Below, piece by piece: positions 10,720-22,600 of a DNA stretch of 37,857 bases (positions are counted from its first letter, which is position 1; each line of letters begins with the position of its first letter). Source of the DNA: Aureobasidium sp. EXF-3400 (lineage: Eukaryota; Ascomycota; Dothideomycetes; Dothideales; Saccotheciaceae); assembly GCA_024195585.1 (NCBI GenBank), contig SWBL01000416.1, positions 1 through 37,857 on the forward strand. Reading direction: 5' to 3'. The notes under the pieces were generated by a model. It saw nothing but the letters and a program-made list of their open reading frames with translations, searched no databases and was not told the DNA's origin. A program made the translations under genes and the position numbers.

Positions 10720-13700
10720 ATGTCAACAGATTACTTTCAGTACGGTGCCCTCGCATCACCCGCACGAACGCCTGAGCACACTCCACCAGAACTTGCAGCA
10801 TCCAAGCCCTCCTCACGTGGTCGTGCGAAATATTGTGACTTTTCTACCAAATCAGCTCCACTGCCTTCGTTTGATACATCCGACAGTAAGGATGCCAACG
10901 CTCATGCATTCGACGCCAATCGTTTCACCCCCACGCTCCACGCCAGTCTAGTCTCCGAGATTCTCTCGTTACGACGAGAGCTCGATTCGAAACACCATTT
11001 CATCGATACTCTCGAAGAAAGCCTCAAGAACACGAATACCGAAAATGAAACCCTTTCCACTCAACTTCGCGAAAGTACAAAGAAATCCAAGCAATTGGAA
11101 CAAAAGTTCAAGCTGCTCGAGAACGGCACCTTTGATGCTGTTGAGGGCCTACTCGCTGAGCGAGACAATGTCAAAATCGCAAACAAAGAGTTACGAAACA
11201 AGCTAGACGCAGCCAACAAGAAGACAAAAGCCTTGGAGGACGACGACATCCGCGCCAAAGAAGCATGGGACCAGGAGAGACGTTCGTGGCAGAACGAAAA
11301 GCGCCAACTGGAGCAAAAGGTTCACATCTCAGACACGCGCTTACGAGCGGTAGTAGAAGAAGTGCGGAATCATCAACTTGCTCCTCAAGCTCAGCAGAAG
11401 CCCGAAGAGGCATCCAGCGACAACAGTGATGCTGCCAGTGTCCGCTCTTACCAACGCGCAAGGCATGCTAGAAACCAGAGCAGTATGAGCGTCCAGAGCC
11501 TCGCACCGTCCATAAACAGTATTCGAAGGCCAGCCATGACTTCTCTGGCCAACGAGCTCGGTTCGGATGATGAGGATTATGACACTGAAGATATGGAAGG
11601 AGATGACGAAGACCTCCCTTTGTTCGCTGAAAATCGTTCCAGTGTCAACTCCAGAGCTTCGGCCATATCGGATCGCAAAGCGAAGAAGATCCTTGGCTTG
11701 ACAATCAAGAGCGATTCCGATGCCTTGACTGAAAAGGAAGGCTTGCGAAAACCATCGATTGAATCTCTGAGAACTCCCTCATTTGCTGAACGTTTCAATC
11801 TGCAGATGGCAAAGATGAGTCTTTCGCGCTCTGCTAGTCCTGCAAGACAAAAAGATGAAACTACTGGCGAGGCATCAAAGACTTTGACAGTCGATCATCA
11901 TGGGGAAACCGAGTCCGGCGTAGTACCCGCGCAGCTGAAACAGATAGAACGAGGCCCCCAGCCGAAATTACCGAATCTATTGACATCAGATCGCTTAGTC
12001 GAGGCTCCCATAAGTCCTCCAGATACACCACACTATCTTGTCAAGGGAGATGCTCACAAAGAGATTTCACCGAAGCCGCTCTATCAATCTGTTTCGACAC
12101 AAACAGATCTCGCTGCTCCTGGTGATCTGGCGTCCAGAAGAAACGTTGCCATGGCTGCAGTAGAAGTTCTTCCTATCCCAGCTATCACCATCCAACCTCC
12201 ATTGTCACCTAGAACTGGCGAGAGCGTTCTTCCTCCTGGCATGCGCAGTAGTTCTGTGCAGACCGAAAAGCTACCTGCTACGCCAATGCTAGACGCCGCT
12301 GTACAAACGGAAGAGATCAGAGTTGATCGAAGACCAATCAAGCTCCCACCCCATCTACTGCCAAGCGCTCTTGAGCAAGGTTGCTCAACCCCAGGCCGCG
12401 AAACTCAGACAACTGTGAAGCAACGTGTGGTCATGCATCGAAGCACCTTTAGCAAAGATGGTAATCGCTTGCCTCTGAAGCCTATTAACCTTCCACCGCC
12501 TAGACTTCGCTCGGTGACCCATGAGAAACACCAGCACCAGCAGTCGGAGGTCGATTCGCCAGAACACACGCTACCACAATGGTATGCAGATATGGCTGTC
12601 AATGATCAACTAGCTGAGTCTAGCGACGACATGAGAGTCATCCTCGGAAATATGCCTGGTATTGTTCGTCCAAGTGTACGATCACTGTTCAACAATCCGC
12701 CAAAGACTGTACCGGAGAACCGGGAGGTTTCTCCTGCCAATTTTGTCACAAGTCATGAGAGACCGTCTGTCTTCACCCATGGCAAGAGGATGGGATCTGA
12801 CGGTAGCTCAAATCAAAGTCGTCCACCTAGCTCGAGGGGAACAACTCATTCTGGAAGAGTAGCACCTTTCTTCAGCTCTCATGAGCGTAAATCAAGCAGA
12901 CCAAATACTGCCAGCAGTTATGGCGCAACGCCAGCACCACCATTTCCCATCCCTGGCCGTATGAGCTCGAGGCCTCCTACTAGTGAAGGAACTCAAAGCC
13001 CAACCGCACGTGGGTCTCAGTCAATGCGATCACGTCGGTCGAGTAAGGAATCTCGGGTTGGTCCCGATGGCGGCCTTAGGAAGGTACAGTCATCTGGCAC
13101 CATGAGGACAAACGCTCGCATGTCTCCAAGACGCAGGAGGAGAGCACCAAACCTCGAACCCATCAAGTCAATGGCATTTGACACGCCATCCAAAGACAAT
13201 TTGCTCCTTCCTGGCATAGTCACTCCAACGCATGACAACTTTGGTGGATCTCAATACATTATGGATTCTCCAGACTTCGACCAGGATAGTGCAGTGGAAG
13301 AAGAGGATGAGCAGAGTCAAGACAATGTCATTGTCGATGCCATAGCAGCCACCATGGTCGGCGAGTGGATGTGGAAGTATGTTCGTAGACGTCGCTCCTT
13401 TGGCATCGGCGAGTCTCGGGCAGATAATACAGATGAAGGAGCTACCAGTGGCGTGCGACACAAGCGATGGGTTTGGCTTTCACCGTACGAGCAAACGGTC
13501 ATGTGGAGTTCCAAGCAACCAAACTCAGGTCCGGCCTTGCTTGGAAAAGCTGGGCGTAAACGTAAGTGAACATGCTGCTGCTGCATGCTCTTGTTACTGA
13601 TATGTGCTAGTGGTGATCAAATCGGTGCTTGATGTTAAAGACACGACACCGCTTCACAAGAGCGCTTCGCATGAACCAATCTTTGACAGGTCAATTCTCA

Positions 13701-14359
13701 TCTTGACATCAGAACGGGCCCTCAAGCTTACTGCTTGCAACAAAGAGAGGCATTATCTTTGGCTTACAGCTCTATCTTTCCTTGCAGAATCGGGCCGTGG
13801 TCCTCCTCAAGTGCCCCGTATGTCGCCTGGGCCTGAGCCTGCACTTGGAAATGCGCATCGACGACGGTCATCATTATTGCCAGGGCCTCTGTTGCCAATG
13901 AAGACAAGCATTGGACCGGCATCAGCACAAGACCACGTCAAGGGACATCAGCGTCTGGATACAGCTGACTCCACTGCGCCGCCCAATATCTCCAGGATTG
14001 CTGGTGGCCGCCACCAGCGCAAGCGAAGCAACACAAACCCCCAACACTCAGTCGCGAAATCGTCCAATGATGGTGCTATGACGGCATCCTCAGCGTTTGC
14101 ACGTAGAGCGTCAAACACAGCTACATATCAAACTTCTGCCAGCGGCCCAACTCGTCCGATTCTCAGACCTGGCGATCGGGATGGTTCAGACCGCTCAATC
14201 GGGACGGTGCGCATGGATGCCTTTATCGGTCAAGGCCTTCCCGAGAACCAGACATCTCAAGGCAGACGCAGGGGCGATAGCAGCACGCGGGACGTCATGA
14301 CAGGCAAAGGGTATATGTTCGGCGAGAGCTTGGAAGTCGACCCATTCGAGGAATTCTAG
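10720..14359 (+). CDS. Coiled-coil protein with Num1/ApsA/Mcp5-type PH domain
   Basis: Two exons, 10720-13561 and 13611-14359, encode 1196 residues; the intron (13562-13610, GTAAGT...GTGCTAG) lies inside the PH domain. Residues about 75-230 form a long coiled coil (LVSEILSLRRELDSKHHFID onward, rich in Glu, Lys and Leu). The middle is Ser/Pro/Arg-rich and probably disordered, with acidic patches (SDDEDYDTEDMEGDDED near 285). The PH domain spans about 877-1008: GEWMWKYVRRR, then RHKRWVWLSPYEQTVMWSS, then across the splice LVIKSVLDVKD, SILILTSERALKLTA and ending ERHYLWLTALSFL. This arrangement matches fungal cortical anchors (Num1, ApsA, Mcp5), which bind PI(4,5)P2 at the plasma membrane and anchor dynein for nuclear or spindle positioning. 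At 1196 residues it is shorter than ApsA or Num1 and lacks obvious long internal repeats. The Ser/Arg-rich tail is poorly conserved in type. Confidence 0.85.
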
Positions 14360-17230
14360 AGGAGTCCGAAGCCGCAATGGCCATGGTGTTAGCTTTTGAA
14401 AAACAAAAGCGTTTAATGTATAGTATTGTTATGCCTTGTCTCTGAAAGACGGCAAAAAAGCGAATCGATAGTTTATTATTGATGATTCAGAACAAAGGAT
14501 GTCCGCAGTATTGCAGGGCGATAATCGATTTTCTAGTTTCTAGACATTGCCGTTTGCATAATATACGCGAGCCCACATATATCTTTGGTATCTCATGCGC
14601 GAGACGTGTCACGACGTCTTTTTGGATGGATGCTCTCTGCATGGAATGACAGGAACCGGCGGCACAAGCTCATGAATCAAGCTCATCGGATACAGGAACA
14701 CCTCGTTCTTGTGTTTTCACTGGACATGTGCAAATTGCCGAAGGAAAGCTGCGGTGCGGAAATTGAGGTACAGTTGTACTTTCGATAGACGTATGTATGT
14801 ATGCATGCGGTCAGCAAATACTTTTGACGTGGGATATGTCAGCATCTTATATATCGTGGCTGCATTCTCCCGATGTCCCGACCGCGACGGGTTCTTATCT
14901 GATGATTCTACGGGTGGTTTCTTATCAGGAAGATGTCATTCAAAAAGTGATAGTGCTTATTTTCTCATTTTGCCTGTTGTATTCTTAGCATAGCCGTGTG
15001 TCGCGTATGCATTGCGACAAAAATCTAGTCGCGGTCTTCAAGAGGTAAGATGGTTGCGTTCATTGCTCTAGCTACCTCGGATGCGAACACCGTCTTTTCA
15101 TCATTTGGCATTGAGAAGGCTAGATAGACGACTGGAAGACCCTTCTTTTGCGCCAATGGAGACCCGATAGCCAAGACCCCGAAAATCGTTCTCGCTTTTC
15201 GAATGATGATGGTGATGATATGGTTTTTCTTGCGTACGAATGATTTGAGTTTATTTCACCTTGTTTGCATGAATCGTTCGGTGTTGATCTAGAGCTGCGG
15301 TCGTACAAGTACGGTACTCGTAAAGACTTTTTTTTTCGGTACTTTGGGAATGGATGTAAGTTAAGTGCAGTCCGTTGCGCTGCAGGCACGTTGTGGAAGT
15401 ATCCGGTAGCTAGCCCTGACCATGTGCCTGTCTTCCGGCAGTACGACTACTGTACGAGGCGTTCTGGTGAGGTATTTGGTGCCTGTCGAAGAACTTTGAC
15501 GGACGCAGGCACGCCGCCCCAAGGGTCGTTGGTGGATCTCTTCGTTCACGAAGCGTAAAGCTTGAGAACTGTAGAAGGAGATTTTTTTCTACAGCATACT
15601 GCGACGTGATTTCTTCGTTGCAACCAAGCGGATGAGAATGGGCGAGAAAGAAGTATATGAAATGTTGGGAGCAGAAGAAAAAACCCCATGTCAGAGAAGT
15701 AGAGATCCAGATTCGCTTACACATGTGGGCAGCCATATGTTTCTTACAACTGTTTCGAATACCGATGTCATGATGTGGCCGTTCGGCAGGATTAAACTTC
15801 TGAATCTCGAAAGAAGTCAGAGACAGCGAACCAGTCAAAGTAGAGGTCGCAAAGGCATTCATTTCGTCTGTAAGATCGCCGGCAAGAGCGCCTCTTCTAA
15901 TCCTGATAAGATGTTTTACACTTAGGGTTGAGTTGAAGCGCTCGGCAAAAGATGATGGAATCGATCATGGAGGGTTTTGTGACAACCTAGCTTGCATGTT
16001 TGATCGGCCATCCCGTTCTTCCCGCCGACCGCCATGGCTGTTTTTCACCTTGTGGTGGCTTGCGCAAGGGTTCATGTTAAGAGGTTGTCCTGAAACGCGA
16101 AGAGCTGCTTCCTCAGGAAACGATAAGTGTCAGTCTTTTGTCGAAAATGACAGCGGATGACATTGCGAGAAATGGCGATTACAAAAGTGAGTCAAGATAT
16201 TCGCAATCGGTGGCTACCTATGTCGTTAGTGATCTTCAAGTGCGATGATGTGATAAGAAGCCGTGGTGAGGTGAAGAGCGAACAAGGTTATTACTTGTAA
16301 AAGAGAGGCTGGCTCGGAAGTGGCTGAAGGGCGAAAGGTAGAACAAGGGCAAGAGGCTCCACTCAAGCAGATCCCCACACCTTTTGATCTCCAGGAACAA
16401 GCTTCTCAACACAAACACTTGCGCAAAAACACAACAGACCGTTCTTCCCCATCACGGACAACATTGAGACTGTAGCGACGATCTCAAATGGGACGCCGGA
16501 AAGTTCTCGCACCATGCCTGGCGCTTGTCTGGCTCGCTGGCTGTCATCAGTTGATAGATCAGCAATCAATCGCTGGCTGGTGAACGCGTAACACAACTCG
16601 GCAGCATGGGGCCGTGGTCAACCCCCTGCGTATCTTGCCTCTGCTGGTAGGCAGTGTCTGTCATGGATAGCCAACGGGTCACTGACGGTATCACGCATGA
16701 TGGCGGCTCTCGGACATCCCAGCGAGCATTGGGTGAGTCGAGTGGGCGGGTGCAAGGTTGACTGGCCCAACGGGACCTGACCTGGCCTCTGCTTTGGGCA
16801 GTCACTCTATCTGCTTCCGACTTTGCGCACTTTTCCTCACACACGAACCCTGGCTCGGGAAGAGGCTGGAGTGCTCTCTTTGGATCAGAATGCAGGCAGG
16901 CGATCCACGGACATCGTGCATGGAAAGTCGTTGGCTATGTTTCGGGAACCCCAGTAGGTGGCTGTTGGTGAGCAGATCCCTGTCCTTTGCTGTAAGAAGT
17001 AGAAAGTCTCTTTTTCTCTTCGCTTCGTGGAATGCGTTGTGGTAGAAGTACATAAAGAGGTTTGGATGCTGCCCCCTGTAGGTCTATTCTTCTCTACATC
17101 CATCTTCCCTTCTGTCGCTCTCTATATCTCCTCCTGGAGGCAGAAACACCATTCGCTGAATTACACAACCTTATCATTCGATCCATCATCCATACACACC
17201 AAGAACAAAACACACATCAGCAAAGCAAAC
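14360..17230. other. Gene-poor interval, about 2.9 kb
   Basis: I see no supported gene. Open frames on both strands are under 100 codons, overlap each other and lack domain-like sequence or plausible splice links. The right edge (about 17090-17230) has CT-rich and CA-rich tracts and a CTCTATATCTCC stretch that look like promoter and 5' UTR of the next gene. A long non-coding transcript or fast-evolving small gene cannot be excluded. Confidence 0.5.
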
Positions 17231-17659
17231 ATGTTCGCAAGGCTATCTCTCATCGTCCTGGCTCTTGCCTTTTTCCTCAATCTCACCACTGCTCTTCCTC
17301 ACTTCGGCTGGTACCCTCGCCCTACAGCAGCCTTCCCTCACCCTACCGGCGGCTTCCCTCACCCCACTGGCGCTTGGCCTCACCCTACTGGTGGCTTCCC
17401 TGTGCCCACCGGCGGCTTTAACCCCTTCCCCACCGGCTTCCCCACCGGTTTCCCTCCAGGCTGGGTTCCCGGTGAGGCTCACGCACCCACCGGCACCGCC
17501 CCCAAGTCCATTGAGAAGAGATTCGAGGGTGCCCGTGGCAACCACGATGGCTTCTGGTGGGGAAACTGGGGCAACTGGGGTCCCAAGCCCACTGCCAGTG
17601 CCCCTGTTCCCACTGGCGCTTGGCCTACTGCCCCTGTTCCCGTGCCTACTGGTTGGTAA
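17231..17659 (+). CDS. Small secreted Pro/Thr/Gly repeat protein with Kex2-like site
   Basis: One exon, 142 residues. Residues 1-21 are a strong signal peptide (hydrophobic core LSLIVLALAFFLNLTTA). Mature sequence from about 30 to 78 is a short tandem repeat with consensus [FW]PxPTGG or PTGA, about 7 residues per unit (near 31-67), grading into FPTGFPTGFPPG. A single dibasic Kex2-like site, Lys96-Arg97, follows Ile-Glu. After it come FEGARGNHDGFWW, then WGNWGNWG (110-117) and a second Pro/Thr-rich repeat tail ending PVPVPTGW. There is no Cys, so it is not a typical disulfide-rich effector. It could be a cell-wall or surface protein (many Thr for O-mannosylation) or a precursor whose Trp/Gly peptide is released by Kex2. 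No family is recognised; no modifying enzyme gene lies beside it. Confidence 0.75.
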   Translation: MFARLSLIVLALAFFLNLTTALPHFGWYPRPTAAFPHPTGGFPHPTGAWPHPTGGFPVPTGGFNPFPTGFPTGFPPGWVPGEAHAPTGTAPKSIEKRFEGARGNHDGFWWGNWGNWGPKPTASAPVPTGAWPTAPVPVPTGW

Positions 17660-18589
17660 GCGCTCTCCAAGTGCTTAGGGAACCAATGACGATGCATGAT
17701 AGAGGATAGGAGGGTGTGTGCTGGACATTCACTGCTTTGTGCTCTTTTCCTCGTTTTTCTTTGTTTTGTTTGTGGTGTTGGTCACTTTTGAGGGAAACTC
17801 TTATACAGTTATATATGATTAGATTGGCGAAATGATAAGGAAGTGCTCACTCCACGACAAACGAAAGATAAAGAATACAAACAAGATGTCCACACTCTTT
17901 GGTTCTGTTCGTGATTTTATGTGTTTGATGCTGCTGTCTATTTATCTGTGTGTTGTCCTCTTCCGGGCGGCTATTGTGTAGTGGTGCTTGCCTTATTGGA
18001 CTTTGATAAGCCGATACGTTAGAGATAAAGATCATCCTTGTTATCATGTGACGCCGCGTGCACTCTGCAGGTCTGCTGCCTGATGGAGCTGCTGTTTTGC
18101 AATTGCCCATACTGAAGGTGGTCAATAGAATGTGGAACTTGGAAAACAGTGTTTGTAAAAGCGCATTCGATAATATCTCAATCGAGCGGAGGTTCGATAT
18201 GACCGAGTTGGGTATGCTCAGGTCGTGGTAAAAAGTAGAGTAACAGAGAAACAGAAACCCGCCAGGGCACAATCAAGTGCACTCTGCGCGGAACAGAAGA
18301 AAAAAAACTCCCAATTGCCCATTGTAATGAAAAACCGCCCTTTGGCAAACAGCTAGCCGCGTATACGCCATGTCCCCTTGATTCTCCCTAAAAAGGTCGT
18401 GTTGATTCGTGGTGAAGAAAAGGTGTGGTTGCCTAGATTATGGCAGGTTGAGCGCACGCCGCGCTTGGGAGCCACAACCGGCGATTCATTGAGACCTTGG
18501 GGCCGTTTGGACGAGACCAGAGTGGTTGTAGTCGAAAGAGCCGAGTCAGAGATATCGCCATTGTTGACGGCTGGGACTCCCGCGTGGCG
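17660..18589. other. Convergent intergenic, about 930 bases
   Basis: It lies between the 3' end of the secreted repeat protein gene (plus) and that of the SF3B6 gene (minus). The first 150 bases are T-rich (TTTTTCTTTGTTTTG) and look like 3' UTR. I see no gene. Confidence 0.55.
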
Positions 18590-19053
18590 CTAATCGATAC
18601 CGTGCTGGCGTTTGAGCTTTTCTAAGTCGTCCTGGCGCTGCTGGAGATCTTGTGCTTGACGGGCCATCTTCTCTGGCTGATGGTAGAGGACGACGAGGTA
18701 GCGGTTCTGGAAGTTGAAGCCGTTGAGCTTGTCGCAGGCTTGTTTGGCGTCTACAACATCCTCGTAGACAACGAATGCGGTGCCCTTTGTGTTGTTGGCG
18801 ATGCCCTGACGGATTTGACTGATAGCTGGTCAGCGCAATGTCGCGCGAGAGTGGGAAAAAGAGAATGGCACTCACCGAACAGGACCAAACTTGCCAAAGA
18901 GCTCAAAGAGGTCGTCGGGACTGACGTTGTAGTTGAGGTTCTTGACGAAAAGCGCGCTGTGGCACAGTCAGCTAGGGTGGTCTCGTGGGCAATGGCGGGC
19001 GAGTGCAATGCTTACCGGTTCACTTCGGGAGCAAGTTTACCGCCGCGACTCAT
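18590..19053 (-). CDS. Splicing factor 3B subunit 6 (p14/SF3b14), RRM protein
   Basis: Three exons (19053-19016, 18956-18876, 18818-18590) encode 115 residues. Introns 19015-18957 (GTAAGC...CCACAG) and 18875-18819 (GTGAGT...TATCAG) both split Arg codons. One RRM fills the protein: RNP2 is LFVKNL (15-20) and RNP1 is KGTAFVVY (51-58). The pieces NLNYNVSPDDLFELFGKFGP, VVYEDVVDAKQACDKLNGFN and NRYLVVLY match SF3B6/p14 from animals very closely, as does the C-terminal LEKLKRQHGID. The protein is a subunit of the U2 snRNP SF3b complex, binds SF3B1 and sits near the branch-point adenosine. The small size is the family norm. It is divergent from the JmjC gene, with 588 bases between the starts. Confidence 0.95.
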
Positions 19054-19641
19054 AGCTTGGATACAGGGAGATGGTGTACGTGAGGGAGGCTGAGAAGGCC
19101 GATTGAGACAATGCACAGTTGCCCGTGTCTGGCCTTGGACGTCGCTCGGAGCGGAATACGTGCCAAGGCCTGCGCTGCACGTGACGCGGGCAGCGATCGA
19201 GAGGAGCCGGGCAAGAACAATGAGGAATGAGAACAACGAGCACTTTCGAGCGCTTCTTTGTATCTAGCGCTTGTCGTGTATGGTCTAGTTGGATCTCCAG
19301 AATAAACCAATTGGACCAATTGTCAACGTGAAAAGCGTGAAGGCGTCGAGTGAGTGCGGTGCTGTTGAAGTGCTTCCGCTGAAGTTGCGACCCCGCCGCG
19401 CGCAACAACCGCAACTGCCCTCTACCGACTACTCGTACGCAACCCAAGCGCCATCGTCACCCACTCTCGACTCACCTACCAGGGAGCCTTGTCTGCTCTC
19501 TCCTTGCTCGATCGCGCGCTATTCAAATGCGATCCCCTACGGCTGCCCTCTAGTTCTCAAGCTGGTCCAGTCGCGATTCATCACGTCCAACACCCGAACC
19601 TCGACTCGACCGACCGGCCCCGTTTGCATCAACCATACAAC
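19054..19641. promoter_or_regulatory. Divergent promoter region (SF3B6-like / JHD1-like)
   Basis: This lies between the start codons of two divergent genes for nuclear proteins. The frame of the JmjC gene stays open upstream to about 19489 without an ATG; I take 19642 as its start. No specific binding sites can be named with confidence. Confidence 0.45.
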
Positions 19642-22600
19642 ATGGATCCAACCATGCCCTTTGCGCCTCGATCGCGCTCCACCTTCAAGCCACCTCCACG
19701 TCCGATTGATCCCTATGCGCGTCCACCATCTCCAGACTCACCAGAATGGGAGCCGCTCTCTCCTCCGCGTCCCATTGAGCCCACCTTCAACTATCCTGCC
19801 GTCGCTCAGTCTGCTCCTTCGACACGAGTTCCTCTGCCCACTGCACCACAACCATCAGAAAAGCCTCGCGGACACAAGCGCTCACCTTCAACTATCGAAG
19901 CTCTAGCCGATGTTGCCCTTTCGACCAGTCCACAGCTCCCTCCAGCCGCGCCATCCGTACAGCCCTCCGCAGACAACTTTGTCACTCCCGGCCCCGTTCG
20001 TGGTACCAAACGCGCTCGCTCCGATGCAGGCCCTGGCCCTCAACCATATCCATACCCTGCTCGACCTTCATCCAGTCACCACTTCTCCAACCCGGGTGTG
20101 CCTCCCCTGGCCTACAACACTGATCGCCAACGTCGCCAATCTACCAATACCGCCACAGTCACCTCACTAGAGGACGCCGAGTTACTCTTGAACTTTGCTG
20201 GCCGTATTGCTTCCCAGCCTCCGCCTCCTGCTCCGCCGCGTCACCATGCTCCTCCTCTTGGACCCTCAGCAATCCCTGCGAACTTCTACACGGGCCCCCA
20301 GGCACCTCCACCTCATCCATATCCTTACGTTCCGCCACCACCATACGCCGCTCGAGTCTTCGTACCTGAACCTGTCGCCTCAGTCGCTGCTCCGTCCGTC
20401 ATCTCCGAGAATGCATCAGCGTCTCTGCCATCTCCTCAGGATACGAATGAAGATGAGAAGAGCACGGACACAGATAAAGAAATAATACAAGGCTCGGAAA
20501 ATGATCCGTTGGCCGTGGCCGTAGTGTCAGAGCCACCAAGAGTTCGCGCACCACAACAAACGCATACTCCACCAGAGGAGGAGCGCAGGATATCTGAGCA
20601 AGGTGCAGCACAAGTAGTGCTGCCTTCACAAGAAACCACCGAGCTACCTGCTGGTTCAGTGGAACAGCATCTGCCTACAGATGCTCCTGCAGCGAGACCG
20701 CGTCGTGGATGGCCCAAGGGCAAACCGCGTGGACCACGGAACAAGAATTCGACTACCACTAAACCTCGATCATCGGCCCGTCGATCGCGAGCTTCCACAG
20801 CGAAATCGGCTGCTGACAGCAGCGACTCCAGTGCGGAAGAGAAGCGACCCAGGCGCAAATCAGATTCGGACTTATCATTACCATATTCAGAACAACTACA
20901 AACTCGTTCAGGAGATGCCCGAGCTGCGACAGTTCCTCCAAGTCTACGTTACGAGATTTTGCAGTTGCTCACAAAACCGACGCCGGTACCACGCAAGCCT
21001 TCCAAAGAAGTTCAAGAGACGGTATGCGCTAGCTGCGCTCTGACTCGCGAATCCAATCATGGCGAGCTGGATCAGTGGATAAGCTGTAACGGTTGTCAGT
21101 TGTGGTTCCACTTTGATTGTGCTGGCTTCAAGAATGAGCGCGATGTGAGAGATGTCAGCAAGTTCTTCTGCAAAGCTTGTGAACCCAAGCATGGCTCAAC
21201 AACGTTTGTCAGGAAGTCGAGTCGTGCTCACGCAGCTGTCGACTATGCCGGCTTAAACCAAGGCATTCTCAAGACGTCCGACGATAATCCTGAACACCAC
21301 TACATTCAGCCAATCAAGGACGGCTCCTTCACCTTTGACCAGGAGATGTTTCCACGCATGCGTCCTGAGCTCGTCACTCGCGAGTTCTTCGAGACTTGCT
21401 CTTCATTCTCTGAGCCTGTCGTAATACCTGCCGAGTATAATCCCAAGCTCTCTGATCAGCAACCAGTTTCAGCGCCCGACATTGAGGAACACGATGTTAC
21501 TTTCACGGGATTGGAAGAAGAGGAGGCTCTTCTGCGTGACTTCGAATACGAGACAGTGCCTGATGACGGTCAAGACCGTCTTGATATGGTTGTGCCTCGA
21601 GGTCTGACTGTCAGACACGTTGCCGAGCTTGTAGGCCCACATGAACCTCTCGAGGTGATCGATGTCAAGACTCAAGGTACCGAAGGCAAATGGAATTTGG
21701 CAAAGTGGGCAGACTACTACGAAGCCGACGGCGAGAAGGCTGTTCGCAATGTCATCAGCTTGGAGGTCTCCTCCACTAAGCTCGGAAGACTGCTAAGAAG
21801 GCCTAAAGTTGTCAGAGACATTGACCTTCAAGACTCGGTTTGGCCAGATGAAGAAACGCTCAAAGGCAACTTTCCGAAAGTACAATTCTATTGCCTCATG
21901 TCTGTCGCCGACAGCTTCACAGATTTTCACATCGACTTCGGCGGCTCCTCAGTGTACTACCATATTCTGCGTGGCAAGAAGACTTTCTTCTTTATTCCGC
22001 CAAAGCCCGGCCACCTTAAGAAATACGAAGACTGGAACAACTCGCACGAGCAAAACTTCACATGGTTGCCAGATGCTACCAAGGAGTGTTACAGAGTTGA
22101 TCTATCTGCAGGTGATACCATGCTGATTCCTTCTGGTTGGATCCATGCTGTATGGACACCAGAGAACAGTTTGGTGATTGGTGGCAATTTCCTGACTCGT
22201 ATGCACTACTCAACTCAATTTCGGATTGTCGACATTGAGAAGGCCATCAAGACTCCCCAAAAGTTCAGGTATCCACACTTCCAGAAGGTCATGTGGTACA
22301 CTGTGATCAAATACCTAGAGACAGATCCTCTGCCTGCAGAAGTCGCTCAGGTCTTTTATAATGGCGCGAGATTTATCCGCGAGCGACCTGTTTGGGAACA
22401 ATTTGATCAGCACGGAAAACTCTCAAGCTGTGCTCCGGGTAGTGCTCATTACAACTGCCGGTACTACTCACAGGCTGAGTTGGACGGACTACCAGACTTG
22501 ATCAATTTCATCTTCCGTACCGTCATGATCGCACTCGGCCGGATCGAAGGTGTGACGGAGGACACTCGCAAGAAGGTTATGAGATCCATACCAAAGTCGC

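Noticed and set aside
15265..15862. Overlapping open frames on both strands in the gene-poor interval
   Set aside because: They lie opposite each other, lack hydrophobic or domain patterns and have no start context.
17265..17678. Second long frame across the secreted repeat protein gene
   Set aside because: It is a shadow produced by the Pro-rich repeat; the frame at 17231 has the signal peptide and regular repeats.
19489..19641. Upstream extension of the JmjC frame
   Set aside because: The frame is open but has no ATG before 19642, and homologues of this family begin with a short disordered segment like the one after 19642.
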